Below, piece by piece: positions 33,831 through 45,169 of a stretch of 64,000 nucleotides of DNA; position 1 is the first letter of the stretch; each line of letters starts with the position of its first letter. Made by a program: the position numbers and the translations under genes. The notes beneath the pieces are model-generated. The model saw only the letters and a list, made by a program, of their open reading frames with translations, ran no database searches and was not told the DNA's origin. The DNA lies in assembly GCF_900497805.2 (NCBI RefSeq), contig NW_020954570.1, positions 13,949,940 to 14,013,939 of the forward strand, given 5' to 3'. Source of the DNA: Vombatus ursinus. Lineage: Eukaryota > Chordata > Mammalia > Diprotodontia > Vombatidae.

Positions 33831-34049
33831 TAGTGGTGTCACTCAATAGAAATGGGAGCCATTGAACCATAGATAAGGATCCCTGTGGGTTGCATATTGA
33901 CTTAGTTTTAAAATGTAATATATCTATGTTTTATTGTATCTTTATTTATTTTGTTAAATATTTCCTAATTATATTTTAATTTGGTTCCATAGCACTCAAG
34001 AGTATTGTGGACTGCATATGACCTGCCAGCCACTTGTTTGACACCTTTG
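33831..34049. mobile_element. hAT-type MITE, copy 2
   Basis: 219 bp with ends TAGTGGTGTCA and TTTGACACCTTTG, flanked by GTCTAGAG (33823-33830) and ATCTAGAG (34050-34057), 7 of 8 identical, as expected of hAT elements. The inside matches the copy at 21109-21332. No coding capacity, so moved by a transposase from elsewhere. Confidence 0.75.
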
Positions 34050-34094
34050 ATCTAGAGCTGTACATCCAACCACAGTCCCTCACATACACATATA

Positions 34095-34175
34095 TAGATG
34101 TGTGCTAGATGTCCCAGAGGCATCTCAAATTAAATATACCTAAAACAAAGCTTATTATCTTCTCTCTCCCCTCTT

Positions 34176-34225
<50 letters not shown>

Positions 34226-34260
34226 CTTTCCTCTCTTCTGAACTTCCCTTATGGATTCAA
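34095..34260 (+). repeat. L2 fragment with (CA)n expansion
   Basis: TAGATGTCCCAGAGGCATCTC and AAAACAAAGCTTATTATCTTC match the L2 block that reads CATCTCAAACT..ATGTCCAAAACTGAACT in better copies. A (CA)n run splits it at 34178-34223. Confidence 0.6.
34178..34223. repeat. (CA)n microsatellite
   Basis: About 23 uninterrupted AC/CA units, long enough to be polymorphic. Confidence 0.95.
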
Positions 34261-34384
34261 TGTACACAGACTAAATATCAGCATTTGAGCTGATAGTTAC
34301 TGAACAACCAGTTTTTTGTTTGTTTGTTTGTTTTTAAATATATAGTAATAATGGTCCATAATTGGAATTGTAAGCACTTTAATC

Positions 34385-34732
34385 CACAATCCACAAAATC
34401 GTAGAATCTCAGTTTTGAGAGAAACCTCAGAGTCTACTTTAATTCAAATCTGAGCAAAAACCTTCTCTATAAAAATCCTATAATAAGCCTTTCTGGAATA
34501 CATCCAGTGAGGGGAAACTTCTTGTATTTCGAATGAACCATTCTACTTTGAGATATACCATTATTAGGAAGTTTTTCATTACAACAAGCCTAAACTTAAA
34601 TAATTTCCACCTATTATTCTTAGTTCTGTACTTCAGCAAAATGTCTAGTCCCTCTTGCACATGACAGCTCTTTGGATTCTTGAAGAAAGCTTTCATGTTT
34701 CTCCATCTTTTCTAGGCTGAGCATCCCTAGTC
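34385..34732 (-). repeat. CR1/L3-like 3' end, minus strand
   Basis: AATCGTAGAATCTCAGTTTTG, GAGAGAAACCTCAGAGTC, ATCCAGTGAGGGGAAAC, TTAGGAAGTTTTTCATTAC, AAGCCTAAACTTAAA and CTTAGTTCTGTACTTC follow the order of an old mammalian repeat that I assign to CR1/L3; family name uncertain. Confidence 0.5.
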
Positions 34733-34734
34733 AC

Positions 34735-35082
34735 ATACTCTGAAATTCAATGACACTGGACTCGTTACTGTTCCTCGCACAAGACACTCCATCTCCCAAC
34801 TCCAGGCATTTTCACATACCTAGAGGCTTCCTGCCTTCCTTCAAGTCCCAGCTAAAATCCCACCTTCTACAAGAAGGCTTTCCAATTCCTCTTAATGATA
34901 GTGACTTTTCCTGTTGATTATCTCCAAATTTATTGTGTATATACTTTGTTTGTACGTAGTTGTTTTCATGTTGTCCCCTCACGATTTTTGCCCTTTTTTT
35001 GTATCTCCAGTTCTTAGCACAATGCCTGTGGTTTAGCATTTAGGCAGTAGGAGTTTATAAATGTTTGTTATATGATTTATTG
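34735..35082 (+). repeat. L2 3' end, plus strand
   Basis: TCAATGACACTGGACTCGTTAC, CTGTTCCTCGCACAAGACAC, TCAAGTCCCAGCTAAAATCC, CACCTTCTACAAGAAGGC and a 3' end with CTTAGCACAATGCCTG and AATGTTTGTTATATG. Confidence 0.75.
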
Positions 35083-35372
35083 CAGGGGTAGCTAAATGGT
35101 GCAGTGAATAGGGCTCGAGGCCAGGAGTCAGAAGACCTTACTTCAATCCACTTCACATCCAGATTCAGCTACTTCCTAGTTAGGTGACCCTGGGCAAGTC
35201 ATTTAATAGTTTGCCTCAGTTTCCTAATTTGTAAAATGAGAATAATAATAACATTATTGGCCCTATATTGTTGTGAGGATCAAATGAGATAATAATTGTG
35301 AAGTGCTTAACACAGTGCCTAACACATACATAGTAAGTTCTATTTAAATGTTAGCTATAATAATAGTCATAA
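35083..35372 (+). repeat. MIR-family SINE with marsupial head
   Basis: GGTAGCTAAATGGTGCAGTG head, TAGGTGACCCTGGGCAAGTC, TTTGCCTCAGTTTCC, TTGTTGTGAGGATCAAATG, AAGTGCTTAACACAGTGCC, ATGTTAGCTATAATAA. Near full length, about 290 bp. Confidence 0.75.
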
Positions 35373-35452
35373 ATTATTATTATTTATATTATAACATTGT
35401 TATAAATTATTATTATAACTATTATTACATATCATACTAATTATTATTATGG
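35358..35452. repeat. (TTA/TAA)n AT-rich tract
   Basis: ATTATT and TTATAA units following the MIR 3' end. Confidence 0.65.
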
Positions 35453-36729
35453 CATGATTTCTACTCCATGTGACCATCCTAGTCTCCTTCCTCTGAATAT
35501 GTTCTTCCTAAAAAAGAAAAAAAAAATTGGTAACTAGAATTTCTTAATATGTAGTATATTACTACCAGATCTTTGTCTTGAAGATCAGAGAAGCAAAGAG
35601 TTGAGAAGGACATTAATTAATCACCTAGTTCAAATTCCTGCAATGTGAAATATTTAGTCAGTAGCCTTTGATAAATCTAGCACTTCCAAGAAATATATCC
35701 AGCTGCACCCTGCTGCTTCCCACGCCTCCTCTGCAAGCATTTTGTAGAAATGCTCTTTTAATTTCCAGTTATGTTACATTTTTAACAAATGTCTCATTGC
35801 CATTTCCTTTTTGAGTTCCATCTTGGCTTTTGGGGGATGTGTTGGTACAGGCCAGATTTCTTTCAGCTTAGCAAGCTAAATCACTTCTTCATTGGTGAGT
35901 AGTATGAATTTTGATCAGAAAGGAATGTAAACTGGTCATTAAAAGGAGTTTCATAGGGGTGAGTATTATTAGGATATGGGAAAAGGAATTATTTGTGGAG
36001 TGTCCTTATATAATTTTTTACCAATAGATTTTCTCTCTCTGTATCATGGAAGCTATACAGTAGCTGGAATGAAATACATTCATCAGCCCATGGGCATATA
36101 AAATTTCTTTATTCCTGTCCTCTCTTTTCCAATGAACTAGAATCCTTTTTGAATTTCTTACATTTTGTGGAAGAGCCTTAGATACCCCAGGCACTGGTTT
36201 CACAGCCTAAATAGTATTCAGAAATGGAAATTTTTTGATGACATCTGCTGCAAGTAGACAAAGGAATACACACACACACACACACACATATATGTACTGC
36301 TAAGCTACTATAGAGTTAATTTTCACTCAACTTTGCATTTCCTTTAACAAAATGAAATGTGTAATCCTTAATATGAGTCACTCTGCTGTGATTTTGAATG
36401 CTTTTGTGCAAATTACATTCATGTTCTGGAATGCACCAAAAGGTGAAAAAAGTGACTATCACTTCTTTGTGATTTCCTCATGGGAAATAAAGTGGAAATC
36501 CCTAAACAAAATATACGACACTTAGTAAAGGTGAACATCTTACCTATAGAATTAAGGAGATCCAAGGTCCCTTCAAGTTCCTGGGTACCATGTATTACCT
36601 TGGTCTTTGAATTTGCAATAGATGTCAAAAATTTTGAAATATTACTCAACAACAGTTGCCAAGTTTTGTTGTTTCTGCCTCTGGCATTTTTTTCACTTTT
36701 CTCATTTTCTCCATTCACATGAATACCAC
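35453..36729. other. Mostly unassigned
   Basis: A patch at about 35585-35700 (GAGAAGGACATTAATTAATC, CACCTAGTTCAAATTCC) may be another CR1/L3 relic. A (CA)n run of about 11 units lies at 36268-36290. Otherwise nothing recognised. Confidence 0.35.
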
Positions 36730-37085
36730 CCTAGTTCAATCCCTCTTGCAGGATTGATTGCAGTAGCTTCTTAATTGGTCTCCTTGACTTAGGTCTCCAA
36801 CTTCTCTAATCTACCCTTCACACAGCTGTCAAAGTCATATTCCTAAAGCATAGGTCTGACCACTTACTCTCACACTTAATAATCTCCAGTAACTCCATAG
36901 TATCTAATGCAAACTTTTTTTTTTCACATTTAAAGTCCTTTACAACTTGGTTGCAAACTACCATTTCTGCTTTATTCTTCTTCTTCATATACTCTTTAGT
37001 GTAGCCAAACTACCCTTCCTGATATGCCTCAAATGTGTAACCATCTTCTGTCTGATAAGGAAGGTTCATTTTACAGGTCAGACCC
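36730..37085 (+). repeat. L2 fragment, plus strand
   Basis: CAATCCCTCTTGCAGGATTG, AAAGCATAGGTCTGACCAC, ACTCTCACACTTAATAATC, AAAGTCCTTTACAACTTGG, in the order of the L2 ORF2 end (compare 45.9-46.1 kb). Poorly preserved. Confidence 0.55.
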
Positions 37086-37186
37086 TTATAGATCCATTAA
37101 GATTCTTCCTTCAGCCTATAGATAGCATTATCCATTTCAGGTACAGGGTTCAAGCAAAGATAAGAAAGAGGTAGTATAAAAAAACC

Positions 37187-37734
37187 TGAAATTCTCTGAA
37201 GTTTCAGGTACTAATAATTAATCACAACTTCATGAAACTTATGTGAAAACTAGGTTTATTGCAAGAGAAATGAATATGCATGTGGAACCCAAAGAGTTCA
37301 CAAAGTTTCAATATTTATGACAGCAGGACAAAGGAAGGAGCAGATACCAGGAATGTCCACCTAAATGCTTGTGGCATGGGAAGGGGAAAGGTACAGTAAA
37401 GGTAGGAAAAAGACAAAACCCTTCCCAAAGGGGAGGAGTAAGGCAATGGCAAAAGCCTCATTCTTTTTCCTTGAGAACTGCTAGACCATGAAGATAGGAG
37501 GGTCAGCTTATCTGCAAGGAACCCATATGCATGAGCAAATTTTCCAGCCTGGCACAGACTGGCTGGCACCTCTCTTGCTTCCCAAGGGCTCATAGGAAGT
37601 CCAGTTTAGGATGCAAACAACAAATTATGTCCTTGACACATTCAGGGCCTTCTTCATGCTTTGGGTCCAGTGTTTCTGGAAAATATGTCAACTCAAAAAG
37701 GCAAGGTTAGGGGACCACTTAACAGTCCTTAACA
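37187..37734 (-). repeat. Possible LTR, minus strand
   Basis: On the minus strand the block begins TGTTAAGGACTGTTAAGTGG, has an AATAAA (plus-strand TTTATT at 37255-37260) about 70 bases before its end, and ends ...TTTCA. That fits LTR layout. No target duplication, no internal sequence. The next LTR-like block starts 31 bases away in the other direction. Confidence 0.38.
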
Positions 37735-37764
37735 TCTCCCTCTTCATGACCCTGGGGATGCTAA

Positions 37765-38316
37765 TGTGAGAGATGAACTCTGAGGATCTCTCAGGAGTGA
37801 AGCCTCCTCAAAGAGTTAATGGTTTGACCTTGTAAAGAGACATGCTTTTCAACACATCCTGTACTCTACCAGACCCCTCCCCCTTCCCAAACTTATTTTT
37901 AGGCATGTAGTAAGGAGGAATAATACCCCCCTCCCCTTCTTAAACTGCTTACTCACTCTTGCAAAAAAAACTTCCCGCCTTTTCTTGTCTCTAGGCAACT
38001 GTCTTTGCTCTCTGTTGCTGGGGTAGACTTTCCGAAAATAGATTGTACCCTCAAGGCTTGCACCAATGAGCTGAGAGGAAGGGGGTTAGGGAGGAGGAGT
38101 TGTGGTTAGGAATCTATATAATCTTTCTCTGCTGAGCACACCCTTGCACTCTCCCAGCAGAGCCATCTTAGGCAGACGGAGAGTGCCCTTTCTCGAGAAA
38201 GCTAATAAAGAAAACTTTCTTTTTGCTAATATCTCTGAGTCTCCNNNNNNNNNNTTTCTTTTTGCTAATATCTCTGAGTCTCCAATCTATTGGTAAGGGT
38301 CTCTGTACCCCACACA
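37765..38316 (+). repeat. LTR-like block, plus strand (holds assembly gap)
   Basis: Starts TGTGAGAGATGAACTC and ends ACCCCACACA. A TATA-like CTATATAAT is at about 38114-38122, AATAAA at 38204-38209, then a CT-rich U5 with TCTCTGAGTCTCC, all typical of a gammaretrovirus-type LTR. Flanks CTAA and CTGA are a possible 4-bp duplication. No internal region was recognised, so probably a solo LTR. Confidence 0.55.
38245..38254. other. Assembly gap (10 N) with duplicated edges
   Basis: Ten N bases. The 29 bases before the gap (38216-38244) are identical to the 29 bases after it (38255-38283), so the gap is probably an unmerged overlap rather than missing sequence. Confidence 0.95.
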
Positions 38317-38794
38317 CTGAAATTAACAACATAATTGGGACAGTCCCAATTACAAAGTGAGATCAGAACTATTAACCAAGCACAGTACAAGCCATAGTAA
38401 GAATGACCAAAATTAGGGACTAATTTGAAGGGGAAAAATCAAACAACATCAGATAATCAAGAGATTGTAATATACAAATAACAGAAAATAAAAGCCAAAG
38501 GGGTACAACAATGGACAACAATAATAATAGACCTTAAATTGCAGCTTAGTACTCCTGGATCTCAGATGTCCCATGCACAGGTCCCTAGCACACCTTTCCT
38601 TGGGGCAATCTGGAAAATTTTGTGTCCTCAAGGGCACCGCTTCATTGGATTTTTCCATTCTGGTTCCAGGTTACTAGTAGAGCCTCCTCAGATGTTCCTA
38701 CTAGAATCCCTTACAAAACAGATCTCAATACAAATTGGCACAGACTCTCAAAATTTACTGCTCCAATAACTAGTTTATATTGTGAAAACCACCT

Positions 38795-38955
38795 CACTTT
38801 GTCTCTTTTTCTTTATCTGTTAGGTAAAGGTTATAATAATTGTAGTACCTACCTCACAAGATTGTTGTGAGACTTAAATTGATAACTTGTAAAGTACTGT
38901 GCACATTTTAAAGAGTTGTCTAAATACTTATCTATTCTCATCATTATTATTATCT
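38795..38955 (+). repeat. MIR 3' half, plus strand
   Basis: TAATTGTAGTACCTACCTCAC, AAGATTGTTGTGAGAC, CTTGTAAAGTACTGTGCAC. Diverged. Confidence 0.65.
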
Positions 38956-39080
38956 ATTCCAACCCCCTCAGTGTATGGTTTAGGAAATTGAGGCCTAGAG
39001 GGACTTGTCCAATATCACATAGGCAAAAACAGAGATGGCTATGGACCCAGTTCCCTTTTTACACTACACCATTATGGTTA
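38956..39080 (-). repeat. MIR, minus strand
   Basis: AGGAAATTGAGGCCTAGAGGG, ACTTGTCCAATATCACATAGG. Tail-to-tail with the previous MIR. Confidence 0.55.
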
Positions 39081-39690
39081 TGGGAATGGGCAAGCATGAG
39101 CATAACGTGTGGGGGAATTATTTCTCGCTTTAACTTTTTCAGCTTTAATTTACTCTGCTGGCCATGGCATTGTGGAATTTCTCTTTTTAATCTTTAAGTC
39201 ACATTCTTTTCCTTCCCCCTTATGATCCCTGTTTCCATTTTTATCTCTTGTGCATTGATAATGATTTTGTTCTTTCTTCATCAATTTCCAACATGCATTG
39301 ACTCCAGGTACCTATTTTTCCTACTGTTTGCTCTGTGATATTCCAAGAACACAAGGGCTAATGCTGATATCTTACCTCTACATTTGCTTCCCTCTTTGAT
39401 ATGACTTTATCCTGCTTTTAGTATATCAGGTCTACCTTTTCTGCACAGCTATGTCAGCTGTAATATAGGTTTAAGTATGATTAAGACTCTTACTGAAATG
39501 TGTAGAAACATTTTTGGTATTTCAGTATTAAGATTCTCTATATATCTAGCTTCAGATTAGCCAAAATTAATCCAGTTTTAATTTTTTTCTAGAAAGGTTC
39601 CTTTAAGCTGCTTTTTGCTATTTCTCTCTACAGGGTATAAGACCAACACAACTACTACTTCTGGACAGGATTAATACTCTGCCCAAATTG
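39081..39690. other. Unassigned
   Basis: No gene or repeat that I recognise. Confidence 0.35.
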
Positions 39691-39714
39691 TGAAGTAACT
39701 TGTTTGTCCTTAAA

Positions 39715-40920
39715 ATATCAGGATATAGGGTGTGTTCAGGGAAGGCTGCCCCGTTTTAGGGCTGCTTTTTACCTTTGGTGTGGCTCCAAGAAGCTGTAGC
39801 ATATGCAGCAGCCATACCCTAGTAAACTGTTTCAGCAGACAGGCTAAACCAGATTGAGGGTAACTGAGAGGTCTCAAACCTTTTGGTGAGTTAGGTGTCT
39901 ATTCCAAGCATGTGAAGACTTCCCCCAGTGGAATGGGCAGATGAAAACAATTTGTTACAATGGCTGTGAAGATGGCTGAAGCAGGCACTGTGGAGTGCTT
40001 AGAGCTTGGTTAGACATCAAATATGCCAAGGTTATCCACTGCATCCCGAGCCATCACTAGTCATCTGGACTTTGTCTTGCCACCAGACGGAAGCAGCAAT
40101 GGGATTCAGCAGCCCCCTGGGTATCTGAGCAGGCTTTTTGAACAAATCACAACTGCTCACCTCCTAGTGTGAAGAAGGGCCTAGAAAAGGTCCCCTAAAA
40201 AGTGTCTACTTCACCCCATCCTGGCCTACTTATTCTGGCAGGCAGAGATCCCACCCTGTGGTTGAAACATAAAAAAAATGTACAAAACCTTTTGCAAAGA
40301 TGATTCTGCTCACCATTGGTACATGGAATGTGCACATGCTTATGGACAATATAAAATCCAGAAGACCTGAAAGAGGAACAGTTCTTGTTGCGAGAGAATT
40401 AAGCAGGTATCACATCTAAATAGCAGCCTTGAGTGAAACAAAGCTGGCAAATGAAGGCCAGCTCACTGAAGTTGGAGCTGTATATGTTTTTTCTGGAGTG
40501 GCTATAGTGAAGGGGAGCGCCATGAAGCTGGCATAGGTTTTACAATCAAAACTAATCTAGTCAACAAGGTTTTTTTTTTTAATTTGTCTACCAATAGAAG
40601 TGAATGACAGGCTCATGATAATGTGATTGCCACTTGCAGGAAAGCACCACACCACTATCATTAGTGCATATGCTCCCACCATAATGAACTCTGATAAGGT
40701 CAAAGAAAAATTTTATGAAGACCATGGAGATCTTCATCATCAATGTGCTGAAAGAGGATAGGCTTATAATTATAATTCTGGGTGACTTTAATGCAAGATA
40801 GGCACAGACTACCAGACATGACAGGGAGTCCTTTGGAGGAATGGTGTTGGAAACAGCAACGGCAATGGTCACTTACTACTGAAGACTTGTGAGTCTCACA
40901 ACCTTCTCATCACTAACATT
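39715..40920 (+). mobile_element. RTE-clade (BovB-like) LINE, 5' part
   Basis: 5' UTR-like sequence (39715-40300) is followed by the start of the single ORF, an apurinic-type endonuclease. Readable motifs: GTWNV at 40318-40332, LSETK (catalytic Glu) near 40432-40443, SAYAP at 40663-40677 and LGDFNAR at 40778-40798. Several frameshifts and stops separate them. The sequence stops at about 40920, before any reverse transcriptase, where a minus-strand L1 starts. Having a 5' but no 3' end is unusual for a LINE and points to a later deletion. Confidence 0.85.
40318..40910 (+). pseudogene. RTE endonuclease remains
   Basis: Would nick target DNA to prime reverse transcription. About 200 codons of the domain are visible, with the order TWNV, SETK, SAYAP and GDFNAR conserved. 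The His-containing end motif (normally S.DH) and RT are missing. Multiple frame breaks, including a T-rich stretch at 40570-40585. Confidence 0.8.
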
Positions 40921-43545
40921 TTGACAGGAATATGTGTTGTATTTTGTCAAAAGCTTTTTCTGCACCTTTTTCTGCAAAATCATATGATTTTTATTATTGA
41001 TATGGTCATTTATGCTTTTCTTATATCTTGCAAATTTGCTGAGTTGCTAATTGAGTCAAATTACTTTTTTAGTTGATTCTGTAAACCTACAGAAACCTGG
41101 GCATCTTATGTTTTAATAAATATTCATCCATTTAATTTAGACTTTCAGGGTTTTTTTTTGACATATAGTTAGACAAATAGCTCCTAATAATTTCATATAT
41201 TTCTTCTTCATTGTGAATTCACCTTTTTTATTTTTGATACTGGTGATTTGGTTTTCTTCAAGCTATCTAATGGCTTTTTTATTTTATTTTATTTTTCTAA
41301 AATATTAGTTTTAGTTTTATTTATGAATTCAGTCATTTTCTTTTGCTTTCAGTTTTGTTAATCTCTTTTGATTTTCAGGTCTTCTATTCTGATGCTGAAT
41401 TGGGTTTTCTTTAAATTTATTCATTTTCTAGTTGGTTTTTTTAGGTGCATGCTCATTAATCTACTTTTTCTTTCTCTTACTGATAAAAATGTTTAGCAAT
41501 ATAAATTTTTCCATAAGAACTGTTTTGGCTGAAACTCCAAAATTTTGACATTTTACATCATTGTTGCAATTTTCTTTAATGAAATTATTGAATGATTTTT
41601 TGATTTATTCATTGACCCAATGATTCTTTAGGATTAAGTTATTTTCAAATTAATATTTAATCTTTGCTTCAAAAGATTTTTCTTTTTTTTATATCATGAA
41701 GAGTAAAAGATGAATTTAATATTTTTGCTTTACTGCCTTTGTGAAATTTTTAAGCCCTAATATGTGATCAGTTTTTGGGAAGATGACATGCATAGCTAAG
41801 AAATAGATATGCTTTTATCTATTCCTATTCAATAATCTCCAGAGGCCTATCATATTTAACTCTTCTAAAATTCTATTTAGGTATTTCATTTCTTTTTTGT
41901 TTATTTTTGGCTAGGTTTATACAGGTCCAATAGTGGTAATGAGGTCTCACGCTATTATAATTTTACTTTCTTTTTCATCTTATAATTCCTTTAACTTTTG
42001 CTTTAAAATTTTACATGCAATGCCATTTGGTGCACATATGTTTACTATTATATTAATTAGTTATCTATGGTACCTTTTAGCAAAATGTAGTTTTCCCATT
42101 TATCTCTTTTAATTAGGTCTGTTTTTGCTGTTGCTTTGTCTGAGATCACGATTGCTTTCCCCTGCCTTTTTTACTTTAGTTAAAGCTTAATAGATTCTTT
42201 TCCCTTCTCTTTTTCATATAGATTTTTACTTGTCTTATACATTTATGTGAGATAATTTCCCCCATTATTCCTCTCCCTTTCCCCCTCTAACTGTGTCCCA
42301 CTTCCCCTTCATTTCCATTCTTATTTTAAAATCAACAAAACATAAAAGAATCACCTCCAGGCCTTCTCTTTAATTAGACTCTCTCCACAATTCCTGATGA
42401 TGGAAATGTTTTGAGGAACAATATATATCATGACCTCATATAAGACTGTAAACAGTTTAAACTTTTTTATTCCTTTATCATTGTTTTTTGGGGGTCTACC
42501 TTTTTGTATTTCTCTTGACTCCTGTGTTTGTATGATAAAGTTTCTACCCAGCTCTGGTCTTTTCATCAGGAATGCTTGTAAATCCTCTATTTCATTTTCC
42601 CCACTAGGATTATATTCAGTTTTGCTGGGTAAATTATTCTTGGATATACCTTTTTGCCATCTGTAATATCATAATCCAAGTTCTCTGTTCCTTTATATGG
42701 CTGCTGCTAAATCATATGTGATACTAGATATTACTCTTCACTTCTTGAATTCTTTCTTTCTGGTTTCTTGCAATATTTTTTCTTTGAGGAGCTCTGGATT
42801 TTAGTTTCAGTATTTCTGGGAATTTTCATTATCAGGTTTCTTCCAAGAAGTGATTGGTGGATTCTTTCCATTTCTGTTTTGCCTTACAATTCTGAGCAAT
42901 CTGGCCAGTTTTCTGTTAGAATTTCTTGAAACATGGTGTTTAGATTATTTTTTCTTTCTTTCTTTCTTGTTTTTTGTCCCTAGATGGAAGTTTCAGTAGA
43001 CTGCTGCTGGTTTCAGCCACTGGGAGGCTCTGCAGGTTCAAAGTGATAAATTGCAGACTCCTTTTTTTCTGGGACTCTGGAGGCTAGAACTGAGTCTTTG
43101 TTCTGCTCCTAGAATCAGAGTCACACAGTTACCATTCACTACAGAGCTCGTTCTTCACAACCAGATCCTTTCTGCCACTTCTAGATGCAGGGACCCTCCT
43201 CATTTTGCCTTAGATCTGTGACCTGAAACTTGGTAGTGTTGACTGAGCTGTCAGATGGCACCCCTTCCCGCACCACTAGTTCTGGGATCCTCAGAATCTT
43301 TGGAATCTTTTCCTGCCCTAATGCCCAGTCCGAACCCTCTCTCTGGCCCTGGATGTTGGAACATTTCATTCTTAGAATGCTTCTGGCCAAACCTGGTCCC
43401 CAGTGTCCATAACCTCTCTCTCTCTCTGTCCTCTTGTATTTCCCAGTCAGAATTTGGTCTGTTGTGTTTTCTGAGTGTTTGTGAAGAAAATGTGGTGGGG
43501 AAGCTAGGCCCTACTTCTTGCTACTTTAACATCTCTCTGCATTCA
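40921..43545 (-). mobile_element. LINE L1, minus strand, 3' end missing
   Basis: On the minus strand, 5' to 3': 5' UTR-like (about 43545-42960), ORF1 C-terminal part (about 42960-42390; complement of TTTGCTGGGTAAATTATTC marks the conserved end), spacer (about 42390-42180), ORF2 endonuclease region (about 42180-41100), then the RT start (complement of TTTTGTCAAAAGCTTTTTCTG at about 40940). It stops there. The ORF1 N-terminal part seems missing. Long frames are gone. Confidence 0.7.
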
Positions 43546-43549
43546 TATT

Positions 43550-44740
43550 ATTTTAAATGTATAGTGATTAAGATATTGTGTAGAATAATGCAAATGTTCT
43601 ATATTTCTGACATGAAAATAGTAGTCAACTTGTCAAAGAACTGGATAATTCAATTTGAGGAGGGTACAATTGTATCATTTCAACACAATTGTTTAATTTT
43701 TAAAATTTGTCAATCAATTGTGATCTTGCATGAATATAACCCGAACCTGAAAACTTATGCTGTATTCCCCTCTGCTTTAGGAAAATTCTCCAAGGTGGGG
43801 GGGAAAGCAATCAGCAATACAGAAGTGAATGTTCTCACCTAAGCACAGTAAGTACTGTCATAGCCAATATTGTACCCGTACTAAAAACAGAAACCCAAAG
43901 ACTATCACATTCTTGGGAAGCTAGTAGTCAGAGGGTGGGTTGAGTGTTTTGAGAAGTTCCCTTGCACAGCTCTCTAAGAATAAACATGTGTCTATTGTAG
44001 GTAGACGTGAATTATTTCTAGTTTTCAGTATCTACTATTACAGATTATAACCTGTCTATACCTTACTAAATGATTTTTGAGTTACTTACTATAGCTTTTT
44101 AAAAATCATACTTAGGTGGCCTTCATGATGAATCTTTTCAGATTTGGCTTGCTTAGAAGACAGGCACACAATGCATTAGTGATAAATTCTACTGGGAACT
44201 TTTGTAACTCTGTAGGGTTTATATTCTGTTGCCATATTCTTCAGGAATTCAGAGTAGTACCTTCATAACTTCACTTTTGTAGAGGATCAAGTTGCTTCAA
44301 AATAAATCATTCAGTGTATAGGGTCTAGGCCTATTTCTCAGTGTATAGGACCTAGGCAATTTTTACCATCTAGATAACAGCATATTTCTAGACTGCCATA
44401 AGATGCATTTTTTATCACAAAGAGAGAGAGAAAACTATTTCAAAATTGTAATTATTGTTATTCTAGTCTCATAAATAAGTGCAAACATCATTAGCTCACA
44501 ATTTTTATTTTATTATTAATTAAACCTTATTCCCTCAGTGAAATTATTTGGTAGTAAAACAAGCAAACTACACATTTTTCTAGCACTCCGGCACCCATTG
44601 TGCCACTCTGGAGAAAGTGTTAAGTTGGTACATGTAAGCAATGTTTAGAAAGCCATGAAAGAAAATGCTATCAATTATAGGTGTTATTTCTCTATTTGCG
44701 TGAAATATTTATATTGACTCAACTGGAGAAATAAGCTAAT
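43550..44740. other. Unassigned
   Basis: A short local duplication (CAGTGTATAGG...CCTAGGC, about 44311-44356) is the only structure noticed. Confidence 0.35.
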
Positions 44741-44749
44741 GGATCCTGT

Positions 44750-44865
44750 ACCACTCTTTCCTATTGAATTTTTACCCTTTATATCTCAACTCAAATATAT
44801 CTCCTCCATAAAGCCCTCCTTGATCCCATATCCCATCTCAGTCAGAATTGAGAAGAAATAGCAGT
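44750..44865 (+). repeat. L2 3' region fragment
   Basis: TATATCTCAACTCAAATATATC, TCCTCCATAAAGCCCTCC, TTGATCCCATATCCC recall the L2 block CTCAGCTCAA..CCTCC..GAAGCCTTCCCTGA. Confidence 0.45.
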
Positions 44866-45169
44866 GAGTCATAGCCTAGTGTGGCAATATGAGCCTAAAT
44901 GAACAAGAGTTTTTCATGACTCTGGCTTAAAAGCCTAAATACCATCCTTTTACTGCATGTGACAAGTTGCAATGACACCTTTGCTAAGTGCAAAGTCTTC
45001 CTGCTCTGCTCTAGGTTTTGGCAGGCCTTTTTTGTTTTGTTTTGTTTGCTTGCTTTTTGTCCCTGGGATTCTAATCTTTCCTTCAGTCTCAGATCCCCTT
45101 GCTTTATTGCCCCAATTTGCTTCATTTCGTGTGGAATGGGAACCTGCTCTTTGTGCCTGGCCTTTAATC

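Noticed and set aside
43255-43842. 195-codon plus-strand open frame
   Set aside because: It starts inside the 5' UTR-like part of the minus-strand L1 and runs into unassigned AT-rich DNA; no motif, no good codon pattern, so chance.
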